A stretch of DNA of 64,000 nucleotides from the NCBI GenBank assembly GCA_016744295.1, contig JADGEQ010000024.1, forward strand, positions 1 through 64,000. Direction: 5' to 3'. The stretch comes from Desulfobacteraceae bacterium. GTDB taxonomy: Bacteria > Desulfobacterota > Desulfobacteria > Desulfobacterales > Desulfobacteraceae. The notes under the pieces are model-generated. The model made no database searches and was not told the origin of the DNA. It was given only the letters and a program-made list of their open reading frames with translations. A program made the translations under genes and the position numbers. Shown piece after piece: positions 9,012-17,813 of the stretch (positions are counted from its first letter, which is position 1; every line of letters begins with the position of its first letter).

Positions 9012-10339
9012 ACCTCTCTGTAAAACCACTTCAAAACTGCGGAAAATGCGGCCTCTGCCTCACCGCCTGCCCGGTGTATAAGGTATTAAAAGAGGAGCAG
9101 GCATCTCCCAGGGCAAGACTGCAACTGATTAAAGCCTTTGAGAACAATACCCTTGAAGCAACCCCTCTGTTAAAGGAACTCATATCCAAATGTCTGATGT
9201 GCGGTTCCTGCGCGGCCACCTGCCCCTCGGGCATCAACCACTATGAAAAATTTATGAACATGCGCCAACAAATGGTGGCGGATCTTGGGGAAACCCCAGT
9301 CATAAAAAGTTTAATTTTTCTGTTGTCAAAGGAAAGCCGTATCCGCAGGGGGGCCGGCATGGCCAAACTCACCCAAAAACTGGCCGAGAAACTAACCCCG
9401 GACTGGCTGGCCAACAAATACTGCATGGGCAATATTCCCCTAAAACAATTTCCCCGACTCAATTCCATTCCCTTTAGAAAGCGGGTGGCCCAAATCATTC
9501 CGCCCCGGGGGGAAAAAAAAGGACGGATTGTTTATTTTACCGGGTGCGCCACCAATTACATGTATTCAGATACCGGCATTTCGACGGTGGGGATTCTTAC
9601 CCACCTGGGCTATGAAGTCATCATCCCCCAGGATCAGACTTGCTGCGCCATTCCTTTGATGTTCCATGGGGCCAGCACCCGGGCCGCCAAAAACATGACC
9701 ATCAATATTAACGCCCTTGGCAAACATGAATGCGACAACATTATCGTGGACTGCACCACCTGCGGGGCAGCCCTGAAGGATGAATATCCAGCCCTCATAA
9801 AAAAAATAATTGAAAAGAATTCTACCCAGCCTCCCTCCAATCAATCATGGGAAGCATTGGAGATGCTTTCAAAAAAAATCGCCGAAAAAACAACGGACAT
9901 TCTATCCTTTATTGCTGTTCATAAACAAAAGCTTGTCTTTGACAAAAATACCCCGAAACTTGCACATGTGGCCTACCACGCACCCTGCCATTCCAGGAAC
10001 AGCTTTAACACCCTGCCCATCATCCAAAATCTTTTAAAGGAACTGCCCTTTATCGACTACACCCCGACCCCGGACGAAGCCGAGTGCTGCGGCGGAGGCG
10101 GCACATTTTTCTACGAGCACCCAAAAATTGCCAAACGAATAATGGACAAAAAGATTTACCAGGTCAAAAATATTGCAGCCGAATACTGGCTCACCGATTG
10201 CCCTGTCTGCCGTATCAATCTTGCGGGCAATTTAGAACCCTTAAAACCTGGCACACCTGGTACACCTGGCAAATCCTCAAGGATCCAGGTACTCCACCCC
10301 ATCACCCCGATCTACAATGCGTTGAAAAAGGGACATTAA
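9008..10339 (+). CDS. Fe-S subunit of the 2-hydroxy-acid dehydrogenase (GlcF-like)
   Basis: A 443-residue electron-transfer protein. Two 4Fe-4S ferredoxin clusters are at the N-terminus (CGKCGLCLTACPVYK and CLMCGSCAATCPSGI). Two cysteine-rich CCG domains follow (FTGCATNYMY...QTCCAIPLMF and APCHSRNSF...ECCGGGGTFF), as in GlcF, LutA and heterodisulfide-reductase D. It should accept electrons from the FAD protein and send them to the quinone pool or to another membrane complex. Near the C-terminus there is a short GTPGTPGK tandem insertion. The last gene of this enzyme pair is followed within 35 bases by larA. Confidence 0.9.
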   Translation: MNLSVKPLQNCGKCGLCLTACPVYKVLKEEQASPRARLQLIKAFENNTLEATPLLKELISKCLMCGSCAATCPSGINHYEKFMNMRQQMVADLGETPVIKSLIFLLSKESRIRRGAGMAKLTQKLAEKLTPDWLANKYCMGNIPLKQFPRLNSIPFRKRVAQIIPPRGEKKGRIVYFTGCATNYMYSDTGISTVGILTHLGYEVIIPQDQTCCAIPLMFHGASTRAAKNMTININALGKHECDNIIVDCTTCGAALKDEYPALIKKIIEKNSTQPPSNQSWEALEMLSKKIAEKTTDILSFIAVHKQKLVFDKNTPKLAHVAYHAPCHSRNSFNTLPIIQNLLKELPFIDYTPTPDEAECCGGGGTFFYEHPKIAKRIMDKKIYQVKNIAAEYWLTDCPVCRINLAGNLEPLKPGTPGTPGKSSRIQVLHPITPIYNALKKGH

Positions 10340-10374
10340 AATAATAAACGTGGAAAAAAAGACCTGGAAACATC

Positions 10375-11640
10375 ATGAAAATTTCACTTGAACAAGGAAG
10401 GGGAAGCATCAATTTTAGTATCCCCGATGAAAAGGTTCTGGAGGTGATCCTGGGCAAAAACACCCCTCCCATTGCCCATGACAAACTTTTTCAAATCATC
10501 GACCAGGGAATCCAGACCTCGGCACCCAAAGATATCCGAAATAAAAGTTGTGCCGTGATCATTCCCGATGATACCAGGCTCTGGGCAAGGGGAGACCTGT
10601 TTGTACCCCAAATTATCAAAACCCTGTCAAAGATGGGGCTTGCCTTTGGGCAGATAAAGATCATCATTGCCCTTGGCACCCATGAAGATATTTCACCCGA
10701 TCAATTTGCCGCTCTTGCCGGGGCCTATTGCACCGAACATGTAAAAATCCTGAATTCCGCATCCCTTGACAAAGACCGCCTGGTGAATATCGGCACCACC
10801 TATAAAGGCACCCCCTTGTTTGTGACCAAGGAGGCCTGGGAAGCGGATCATATCATCATATTCGGCGGAATTCTCCATCACATGCTGGCCGGATTTGGGG
10901 GGGGGCGCAAATATATTCTACCCGGCATTGCAGGGGAAGTTTCCATTCGGCATAACCACAGGCTTGCCATCGGCGAAGACGGCCATCCCCACCCCCTGGT
11001 TCGCCAGGCAAAATTATGGGGCAACCCGGTCAATGAAGATCTCATGGACGGGGCGAATATTTTTTTAAAGGACAAAACCGCTTGCTACGTTGCCGTGGCT
11101 GCCAACGGAAAGGGGGAACTTTTTTACGGAGCAGTGGGAGATATCCATGACACCTTCATGGAGGGCTGTCGACAACTGAACCAGGCCTGTTGTGCACAAG
11201 TGGCTGAAAAGGCAGATTTTGTTCTGTTGTCCGCCGGCGGGCACAGGTCCGACGGCCAACTCTACCAGGCCACCAAAGCCCTGTTCAATGCCGTTAATGT
11301 GGTCAAGGAAGGGGGCCAGATTTTATTTACAGCAGGCTGCGAACAGGGAGTCGGTAATCTTGTTTTCGCCCGGATGCTCAAAGAGTTCCGGAAAAATCCG
11401 GCAAAATTAGGGCAACATCTTGTTTCAAATTTTGACATGCCCTCCTATGTGGCCCTCAGGGTGATTGATATTCTCAATCGATTCAGGGTGGCCCTTGTTT
11501 CTGACTTTGATGAACAACAGACTAACAACCTGGGGTTTGAGTATGTTGACAACCTGGACCTCTACATTAAAAATCTTGCCGGCAAAGGCTATATTATCCC
11601 CTTTGCGGAAAACATACTGGCCCGGACAAAAGGAGGATAA
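10375..11640 (+). CDS. larA: nickel-pincer lactate racemase family protein (LarA)
   Basis: A 421-residue LarA/DUF2088 protein. The residues known from Lactiplantibacillus plantarum LarA are present at identical spacing: H103 and H169 (acid-base pair), K179 (cofactor-linking lysine in GGGRKYILPG) and H195 (nickel ligand in IRHNHR). LarA racemises D- and L-lactate with a nickel-pincer nucleotide; relatives act on other 2-hydroxy acids. The cofactor-making genes larB, larC and larE are not in this window and must lie elsewhere. In this operon it would convert the isomer the dehydrogenase cannot use into the one it can. Confidence 0.88.
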   Translation: MKISLEQGRGSINFSIPDEKVLEVILGKNTPPIAHDKLFQIIDQGIQTSAPKDIRNKSCAVIIPDDTRLWARGDLFVPQIIKTLSKMGLAFGQIKIIIALGTHEDISPDQFAALAGAYCTEHVKILNSASLDKDRLVNIGTTYKGTPLFVTKEAWEADHIIIFGGILHHMLAGFGGGRKYILPGIAGEVSIRHNHRLAIGEDGHPHPLVRQAKLWGNPVNEDLMDGANIFLKDKTACYVAVAANGKGELFYGAVGDIHDTFMEGCRQLNQACCAQVAEKADFVLLSAGGHRSDGQLYQATKALFNAVNVVKEGGQILFTAGCEQGVGNLVFARMLKEFRKNPAKLGQHLVSNFDMPSYVALRVIDILNRFRVALVSDFDEQQTNNLGFEYVDNLDLYIKNLAGKGYIIPFAENILARTKGG

Positions 11641-11641
11641 G

Positions 11642-12214
11642 ATGGATGAAAAAATCATATCAAAAAATCTCAAAAAGCTAAGAACCCAGAAACGACTGAC
11701 CCTCCAGGAGTTGGCCGAGAAGACAGGATTGACCAAGGGGTATCTGTCCAAGGTGGAGCGATCCCAAAAAGCCCCCCCCTACTCCACTTTGACCAAAATT
11801 GCCGCTGCCCTGGATATTGAAGTCACCACCATTTTAGCAGAAAATGTCCAACCCCTTGAGGATGTCAAAATCTGTATTAGCAGGGGAAAAAATCGCCCTG
11901 TTATCCGGGAAACCGATCAGTTTGCGGGATATGATTACGAGGTGCTTGCAGGGGGTAAACCCGGCAAAAATATGGAGCCGTTCATCATCCACGCTCCCTT
12001 TGACATCACCCGGACCTATATCCATGAAGGGGAAGAATTCATCTATGTCATGGATGGCCAATTGGAATTTAATTATGGTGATGACACCTATACGTTGAGT
12101 CCCGGAGACAACATTTACTTTGACTCCATTGTTCCCCATGTGGGCAAAAGTATAGGAGATACAAAAGCCATACTCATGGTGGTCATCTATTTTTACAAGA
12201 GAAACAGGCAATAA
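11642..12214 (+). CDS. XRE-family regulator with C-terminal cupin domain
   Basis: A 190-residue repressor-type protein. Residues 8-62 are an HTH_3 domain (LTLQELAEKTGLTKGYLSKVERSQ). Residues about 115-185 are a cupin barrel (EGEEFIYVMDGQLEFNYGDDTY, LSPGDNIYFDSIVPH), the usual small-ligand sensor. The open frame extends upstream inside larA, but ATG 11642 has a perfect AAGGAGGA site straddling the larA stop codon. As the last gene of the TRAP/lactate operon it probably senses the substrate and regulates this operon; no operator was identified. Confidence 0.88.
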   Translation: MDEKIISKNLKKLRTQKRLTLQELAEKTGLTKGYLSKVERSQKAPPYSTLTKIAAALDIEVTTILAENVQPLEDVKICISRGKNRPVIRETDQFAGYDYEVLAGGKPGKNMEPFIIHAPFDITRTYIHEGEEFIYVMDGQLEFNYGDDTYTLSPGDNIYFDSIVPHVGKSIGDTKAILMVVIYFYKRNRQ

Positions 12215-12241
12215 TAAGACCGTGTAACCTGTCCATGAAAA

Positions 12242-12661
12242 TCAATCTTTCTTGGCCAGTAGACGCTTTTTTTCTTCTTTGCCGATAAACGCCCCGAGCT
12301 TTTGGTCATTTTCCATGATATGATCCAAAATCCATTTCAGGATACTTTGCTCCAGGAACAGGGCTCCTTCCATTGAAAAACGGGTATGGTCTTTTCGAAA
12401 CGCCTTGATCATATCAATGTATTTATGATGCTCCTTTAAATGAAATTCCAGATCAGGATATCCATAGGTTTTCATGTACTGCTCTTCCAGATTAAAATGG
12501 TGGGTGACATACATGGCCAGAAATGCCGTAGTATAGGTGAACATTTTGGGGTCTGCTTCCCTGGCATTGGAATCAGAAAGCTTTTCCATGAGATCAATCA
12601 ACTGCCGGTGCTGGGTATCCTGCCAGAGGATACCGGTTTCATATTTCTTATCCAAACCCAT
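12242..12661 (-). CDS. bacteriohemerythrin
   Basis: A 139-residue four-helix hemerythrin that binds O2 at a di-iron site. Ligands are visible: H18, H55 and E59 in HFNLEE, H74 and H78 in FHLKEH, and HIMEND near residues 113-118. Such proteins deliver or scavenge oxygen in microaerobic or anaerobic bacteria. It stands alone, convergent to the XRE regulator, and is preceded on its strand by a CAGGAG ribosome site. A role in oxygen protection is inferred from the family. Confidence 0.9.
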   Translation of the reverse strand: MGLDKKYETGILWQDTQHRQLIDLMEKLSDSNAREADPKMFTYTTAFLAMYVTHHFNLEEQYMKTYGYPDLEFHLKEHHKYIDMIKAFRKDHTRFSMEGALFLEQSILKWILDHIMENDQKLGAFIGKEEKKRLLAKKD

Positions 12662-12918
12662 TTCAAATCTCCTGTTTTCTTTTGTTTTCGCAAAAAATCG
12701 TTAATATTGTTGAATAATCCGAGTAAATCATAGGATAAATCCTACCGGTTTTCAGATTAAAATGCAATCCCAGCCATAAACCTAATCCATCTGCAAAAAG
12801 ACCGTTGTGCTTTATGAATCAGGCAAAAAGAATATTTGTGCAACCAAAACTTATCACCGAAAAAATGATATTCCTTGTGTGGCTTTTGCTGGAAAGTTAC
12901 CCTATTTTTATTCTTTCC

Positions 12919-12948
12919 TTGACAAAAAATATTGTCTTACCTTAATAT
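12919..12948 (+). promoter_or_regulatory. sigma-70-like promoter with a long leader before the secreted-protein gene
   Basis: TTGACA (12919-12924), an 18-base spacer and TAATAT (12943-12948) make a good rightward promoter. About 200 bases of untranslated leader follow before the ATG at 13161. The leader contains GTCGGAAG (about 13029) and CTTCCGGC (about 13087), which can pair, followed by CTTTTCTTTT. This could be a regulatory leader or a small RNA ending near 13105. The rest of the 12662-13160 gap shows no coding frame. Confidence 0.5.
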
Positions 12949-13160
12949 GCCGCGATATACATGTATGAGGCGCTATATTTCTCAAATATCGGCACTGCAC
13001 ACGGGCGCGTCTGATCTTTGGGATAACAGTCGGAAGGGAAATTAAACAGGCCCCATAATAAGTGAAATCAAACAAGATCAGTTGTCTTCCGGCGCTTTTC
13101 TTTTGTCACTTTTTACCACCATGACTGGTAAAGAGGATAACTTTTAAAAAAAAGGAACAC

Positions 13161-13907
13161 ATGATGAAATACCTCTGGATCGTTCTCATGCTTGGATTGC
13201 TTATATCTCCCGCCAATGCAAGCGATGTCGTTAATCAGCGTTATATTGACCAACTCACCAAGGGTGGAATGACCAGCGTTAAACAGGCTGCCCAAAGTAT
13301 CTACAACACAAACCTGCGGGATACCGAAGTCTTGGATGTTGCAGCCGAGGTCCTATTGCAACGCTACCCCTCAGCTTCCGGCAGGGATATTGACCCATTG
13401 GCATGGGTTTGCCGCGCATTGGGCAATAGCCGCAACTCCCGTTACTATTCGGCATTGAATGAGGTCAACAATAGTAATTCCTCCGCCAAACTGCGCAAAT
13501 ACGCTAGAAAGGCGCTCAATGAACTGGGGGGAGCAAGTGGGGAGCAATACACCAAGGGCACCATTGATCTTGCCACTGTTCGCAGCTCGGGAAAAAAATC
13601 AGGCTTAACCAAAAAAGCTGCGGTTCCGGCTGCGTCCTCCCAAAGCGGCAAACAAAACCTGGATATTGTACGTGAGGGTATGTCCAGGGAAGAAGTTCAT
13701 TCCCTGATCGGTTACCCCACAGCAACCACTTCCCACCAGACCGGCAAGGCATGGAATCCCTTCAATTTTAAAGGCGGCGATGTGGTACGCTCCATCGACT
13801 TGTACAAGGGTAAAGGTCGGGTTGTATTTTCGAACACCAGCGCCTACAGTTCAGGCATGCGTGTTCTTGAAGTGATTATTAATCCCAATGAGTCGGGTTA
13901 TCCATAA
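13161..13907 (+). CDS. secreted protein with SmpA/BamE-like C-terminal region
   Basis: A 248-residue protein with a signal peptide (hydrophobic 4-20, cleavage after ANA). The middle (35-125) is helical and repeat-like (HEAT-style: AAEVLLQRYPSASG, ALNEVNNSNSSAKLRKYARKAL). The C-terminal 75 residues start NLDIVREGMSREEVHSLIGYPTATT, the pattern of SmpA/OmlA-type domains (xxGMsxxEVxxLlGxP), which sit in the periplasm or on the outer membrane. The start has ribosome site AAAGGAAC. The function is unknown. Confidence 0.7.
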   Translation: MMKYLWIVLMLGLLISPANASDVVNQRYIDQLTKGGMTSVKQAAQSIYNTNLRDTEVLDVAAEVLLQRYPSASGRDIDPLAWVCRALGNSRNSRYYSALNEVNNSNSSAKLRKYARKALNELGGASGEQYTKGTIDLATVRSSGKKSGLTKKAAVPAASSQSGKQNLDIVREGMSREEVHSLIGYPTATTSHQTGKAWNPFNFKGGDVVRSIDLYKGKGRVVFSNTSAYSSGMRVLEVIINPNESGYP

Positions 13908-13979
13908 AATAGAGTCACTGCTACCAGAGCAAAGGGATGGGTACTCAAAGTAGACTGTCGAAGACACCTCACGGAAGAA

Positions 13980-14090
13980 TCAGGGTAATTTTAAAATTGA
14001 TTCCAACACGGATAAAAATACCTTTGACGGCCGACGAAAGAAAAACCCATCCCCCCCCTCATCTCGGATTGAATCAGGCAGAAACACATT
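13980..14090 (-). pseudogene. recB 3'-end remnant (direct-repeat copy)
   Basis: Read on the minus strand this stretch encodes DGFFFRRPSKVFLSVLES followed by ILKLP and a TGA, against DGVFFHRPSKEFLSVLES then TLKL at the end of recB. By eye 13987-14062 aligns without gaps to 19208-19283 with about 65 of 76 bases identical. There is no recB sequence upstream of about 14090, so only the last 25-40 codons are present. It is not a gene of its own. It is in the same orientation as recB and marks the far end of the gntR-asparaginase-TRAP block. Confidence 0.8.
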
Positions 14091-14191
14091 CTTGTGTACA
14101 AGAAACCTGGCCTGTGATATTAAAAAGGCCGTTAGTTCACTAGGTTTTATTACCCTTTTTTATTGCAGAATTGAGATACGAATTATTATTC

Positions 14192-14899
14192 ATGAAGCCA
14201 CAAATTAAAAATACAATACTGAATACGCCTTTAAAAAAAAAGTCAGTTGTCATGCTGGTGATAGACCGGATCAAAACGGCGCTGATAAACGGAGAATTAA
14301 AACCCGGAGATTTCATTCCCTCAGAGTCTGAATTGACTCAGAATTTAGGTGTTGGGAAATCAAGCGTGCGTGAAGCCACTAAAATGCTTCAGGCCATGGG
14401 AGTTCTTGAAGTCAAGCGCGGTCAGGGAACTATTATTCGAAAAAATCCGGATGAAGATGCATTGAATCCCATGGTTTTTCAGCTCATTCTGGCCAAGGGG
14501 ATTCCCCAGGATCTGCTTGATCTTCGCAAGATGTTTGAACCCGCCTATTCAATCATGGCCATGGAAAAGGCCACAGACGAGGATATCATTGCAATTGAAA
14601 AAACGTTGACAGATTTTGACGAGGCCATAAACAATGGCGTCCAGGACTCCAGCCATGACCTGGCCTTTCACATGGCAATGCTGCTTGCCACCCATAACCG
14701 AATGGTCATCAGAATAGGCAAAACCCTTATGGAGCTTTTTGATGCATCCATTGAGACATCAATGAAAGTTCTTCCCAACGTTGCCCTTAAAGATCATAAA
14801 GCAATTTTTAAGGCTTTACGCGAAGGAGACGAAATCGCCCTGCGTAAAGCCATTGTTACAAGTTCAATCAGCTGGGAAACCAGTCTTACCTATAAATAA
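14192..14899 (+). CDS. GntR family regulator, FadR/FCD subfamily
   Basis: A 235-residue regulator. The N-terminal winged helix shows the GntR pattern GELKPGDFIPSESELTQNLGVGKSSVREATKMLQ (shown in parts: PSESELTQ, SSVREA). From about residue 95 on, the all-helical FCD ligand domain follows, with metal/ligand histidines in DLAFHMAM and DHKAIFKAL. FCD domains bind carboxylic acids. The frame can start at TTG 14171, but ATG 14192 gives the normal length. Its stop lies 2 bases from the end of the convergent asparaginase gene. It probably controls the asparaginase/TRAP operon through the palindrome at 18928. Confidence 0.85.
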   Translation: MKPQIKNTILNTPLKKKSVVMLVIDRIKTALINGELKPGDFIPSESELTQNLGVGKSSVREATKMLQAMGVLEVKRGQGTIIRKNPDEDALNPMVFQLILAKGIPQDLLDLRKMFEPAYSIMAMEKATDEDIIAIEKTLTDFDEAINNGVQDSSHDLAFHMAMLLATHNRMVIRIGKTLMELFDASIETSMKVLPNVALKDHKAIFKALREGDEIALRKAIVTSSISWETSLTYK

Positions 14900-14901
14900 T
14901 C

Positions 14902-15879
14902 CTAGAATAAAAATGCCTGCTGTATTATCTCTTTTGATTTAATACCAGCGGCCAGAAGCACGATCAGTTTAATCCGGGCTTTTTTGCTGTCATAATCATG
15001 GCCGGTTATTACCCCTTTTGACTTAAGATCAACCACTCCTCCTGCAAAATCGTATACAGGATGTACTCTTCCTTCTTCACAGGCGGTGGTTATGATGACG
15101 TAGATTCCCTTTTCCACGGCCCTGGCAGCTGCCTTTGCAATCATGGGAGTGACATGGCCGCGACCGACGCCTTCAATGACCAGGCCGTCGATTTCCAGGG
15201 TAGCAGCACTGTCAATGAGTTGCCCATCTCCGCCCAGGCTTGCCTTTATGATTTCCACTCTGGGGATAGCGTTACTTATTTCGTAGGATTCGTGACGGAC
15301 TGGTTTGTTGATTACGAAAACCTCTCCCTTGTCAACATAGCCAAGATAACCTGTGCCAAAACAGGTAAAGGTCTGTACATTAAAAGAGTGCATTTTTTTT
15401 ACATATTTAGCACAAAAAAGATATTCATTGAACAATACCAATCCCCCCATGCCCTTGCAATCAGGTGAAGAGGCAGCAGTAATGGCATCCCGGATATTGG
15501 TGTAGGAATCTGTCCCCTCTTCAAAGGTTGCCCGCTGGGCACCGGTCATGATAACAGGCCTTGGATCATCAATTACCAAATCCAGAAAATAGGATGACTC
15601 CTCTAAGGTATCTGTGCCGTGGGTTATGACAATTCCAATCACGCTTTCATCTGAAAAATATTCCAGAATTTTATTTTTAAGCAGAACAAGGTTTTCAAAG
15701 TCCATGGCATTGCTTGGAACCTGGAAAACCGAATCCACTTCAATTGAAATACCGGGATCTATTTTTTCTTTGTCAATTAATTTTTCCCCGGCCATGGCAC
15801 CGGAGGTAAATAATCCAGTTGAATTATTTTTAATACTGGCTATGGTTCCGCCAGTAGTCAATACGACTACTCGTTTCAT
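14902..15879 (-). CDS. L-asparaginase
   Basis: A 325-residue cytosolic asparaginase (no signal peptide) that hydrolyses asparagine to aspartate and ammonia. The first catalytic threonine is T12 in TTGGTIAS and the second lies in THGTDTLEESSYFLDL. The TGAQR and NEYLFCAKYVKK stretches also fit the family. The ribosome site is GGGAG. It is the last gene of the dctPQM operon on this strand, so the transporter probably imports asparagine or a related amide or amino acid, which the enzyme then deaminates. This substrate idea is inference. Confidence 0.88.
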   Translation of the reverse strand: MKRVVVLTTGGTIASIKNNSTGLFTSGAMAGEKLIDKEKIDPGISIEVDSVFQVPSNAMDFENLVLLKNKILEYFSDESVIGIVITHGTDTLEESSYFLDLVIDDPRPVIMTGAQRATFEEGTDSYTNIRDAITAASSPDCKGMGGLVLFNEYLFCAKYVKKMHSFNVQTFTCFGTGYLGYVDKGEVFVINKPVRHESYEISNAIPRVEIIKASLGGDGQLIDSAATLEIDGLVIEGVGRGHVTPMIAKAAARAVEKGIYVIITTACEEGRVHPVYDFAGGVVDLKSKGVITGHDYDSKKARIKLIVLLAAGIKSKEIIQQAFLF

Positions 15880-15912
15880 ATATTTAAAATCTCCCTAGAT
15901 ATATTTTTAATA

Positions 15913-17175
15913 TCAGATAAAAATTGTCAGCAATTTTGGAACGAAAATGAACAGCATCAGAAAGCAGATATAAACGCAAAAATATGGGATTACATCTTTT
16001 ACAACAACTTCAAATTTTTCTTCTGCTATATTACTGGCGATGAAAAGGTTAAGCCCCACAGGCGGAGTAAATTGTCCTACTGCAAGGGTGATAATGGTAA
16101 AGACGCCAAAATAGATGGGATCAATGTGCATGGCATTTACAAGCCCAATCATTGTGGGAACAAAAAGCACGAGTGCTGCAACATTGTCCAGAAAAGTACC
16201 GATCACAAGGAGCATGCCCATGATGATAAACATGACCAGCATCTGACTGTCGGTCACACTCATGATAAAGGCGGCAAACTGCTGGGGAACCTGTTCTGCC
16301 GTTATGATAAACCCAAAAAGGTTGGCTGTACCCATCAAAAACATTATTAAAGCTGCATTTTCAGAAGTGTTTTTAAGAATATTGAACAAACTTTTCACAT
16401 TTAATGTTTTGTAAATAAAACATCCCACAAGAACACCGTAGAGACAGGCGACTGCAGCAGATTCAGTGGCAGTAAACGCGCCGGAATAGATGCCGCCTAA
16501 TATGATCAGAGGCATGAGCAGAGCAAGCAGACTGTCCTTGATTACCTGTTTTTTTTCTTCCCTTGAAAGCGCTTGTTCACACTGGAACCCTTTTTTCTTG
16601 GCAATATAGTAGTTTAACCCCATTAGGGCCAGGCAGATCAGCAGGCCGGGCAAAACACCGCAAAGAAAAAGATTGCCAATGGAAACCCCTGCAATTACGC
16701 CAAACACAACCATTGTCAGGCTTGGGGGGATGATCAGGCCCAGGGCTCCTGAGGCTGCTATTACAGCAGCTGAATATGACCTGCTATACCCTTTTTTGAT
16801 CATGGACGGTATCATTACCGTTCCAATGGCAGCCGTTGTGGCAGGGGCTGATCCTGATATTGATCCAAAAAAAGCAGATGCGCCTGTTGCCATGTGGGCA
16901 AGGCCTCCGGGAAATCTGCCAACCATGATGGCGGCAAGTCCCACAAGCCTGTCTGATATCTTGGCTTCTGCCATGATATTACCTGCCAGTAAAAACATGG
17001 GGATGGCCATGAAAGGGAAACTGTTCATTCCATTAAACATTTTCTGGGCTAAAATAATAAACGGAATATTGCTGCCAAAATAGATTGAAATCAAAGAGGC
17101 AATTCCCAATGACACGGCAATGGGCACTCCCAGAATAAGCATAATGAAAAAAAAGACGAATAAGATTGTAACCAT
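15913..17175 (-). CDS. dctM: TRAP transporter large permease, DctM family
   Basis: A 420-residue, about 12-span membrane protein. DctM landmarks are FPFMAIPMFLLAGNIMAEAK, ISGSAPATTAAIGTVMIPSM, AASGALGLIIPPSLTMV and FTATESAAVACLYG. It forms the ion-coupled translocation path with the small permease encoded just upstream (18-base gap) and is followed by asparaginase at 33 bases. The ribosome site is CAGGAG. Confidence 0.92.
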   Translation of the reverse strand: MVTILFVFFFIMLILGVPIAVSLGIASLISIYFGSNIPFIILAQKMFNGMNSFPFMAIPMFLLAGNIMAEAKISDRLVGLAAIMVGRFPGGLAHMATGASAFFGSISGSAPATTAAIGTVMIPSMIKKGYSRSYSAAVIAASGALGLIIPPSLTMVVFGVIAGVSIGNLFLCGVLPGLLICLALMGLNYYIAKKKGFQCEQALSREEKKQVIKDSLLALLMPLIILGGIYSGAFTATESAAVACLYGVLVGCFIYKTLNVKSLFNILKNTSENAALIMFLMGTANLFGFIITAEQVPQQFAAFIMSVTDSQMLVMFIIMGMLLVIGTFLDNVAALVLFVPTMIGLVNAMHIDPIYFGVFTIITLAVGQFTPPVGLNLFIASNIAEEKFEVVVKDVIPYFCVYICFLMLFIFVPKLLTIFI

Positions 17176-17193
17176 GATATGCTCCTGTATTTT

Positions 17194-17673
17194 TTATTTA
17201 GCCTTGTCTTTTTTGCCGATCATCTGTTCTAAAATATAAAGAATTGATATTGCGGCGCAAAATGGAATGGATGCCACAACATATCCTACGGGAATACCGG
17301 TTGATGGCGAGTTCTGGAGCATTGCACGTATCATTAATGCCCACCCCTGGTGTGCCAGGATCACAAAGAATGCAAGTGTCAGTAAATAACAAATTTTATT
17401 GACTATATTTGTCAAATTTTGAGGCAATAATTCCACAAAATAATTTACAGCAATATGGGTCTTGTTCCGAACTGCAATGGTGGAGCCCAGCATGATAACC
17501 CAGACCATTGCATAAATTGATAATTCCTGGGTTTCACCAAGTGGTTTGCCAAGAATATATCTAAAAAAAATCTGTATAAGCACTAAAACAGTCATAACAC
17601 CCAATAATATGGCAGATAAATTCTGAATCCAATTATTAAGCTTTCCTAGTAAGTTGGTTATTTTTTTCCCCAT
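17194..17673 (-). CDS. dctQ: TRAP transporter small permease, DctQ family
   Basis: About 159 residues with four hydrophobic spans. The family pattern is seen as RYILGKPLGETQELSIYAMV followed by AVRNKTHIAVNYF. The open frame runs 35 codons further upstream (to 17778), but that extension lies within an inverted-repeat element and lacks family similarity. ATG 17673 (MGKKITNLLGKL) with GGAA nine bases before it gives the usual DctQ length. It is the partner of the DctM gene downstream. Confidence 0.82.
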   Translation of the reverse strand: MGKKITNLLGKLNNWIQNLSAILLGVMTVLVLIQIFFRYILGKPLGETQELSIYAMVWVIMLGSTIAVRNKTHIAVNYFVELLPQNLTNIVNKICYLLTLAFFVILAHQGWALMIRAMLQNSPSTGIPVGYVVASIPFCAAISILYILEQMIGKKDKAK

Positions 17674-17705
17674 TTGAAATATTCCATGTGCTGTTAAAAG
17701 TTGAT

Positions 17706-17806
17706 TCATCGGTAGGGGCTTAAAATCCATTTGATTGCCCGGACATAGGTTGCTGTTTTTTGTTTTAATAGAGGGCAAACAATTGTAATAGTGCCCCTAC
17801 CGATGA
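17706..17806. repeat. 101-base inverted-repeat element between dctP and dctQ
   Basis: TCATCGGTAGGGGC (17706-17719) and GCCCCTACCGATGA (17793-17806) are perfect 14-base arms. Inside them TTGATTGCCC and GGGCAAACAA extend the stem imperfectly, so the whole intergenic piece can fold into one long hairpin. It fills the gap between dctP and dctQ. It may be a palindromic (REP- or MITE-like) insertion or a processing and attenuation stem. The first TRAP operon has an unrelated hairpin at the same position. Confidence 0.7.
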
Positions 17807-17813
17807 GTGGGTT

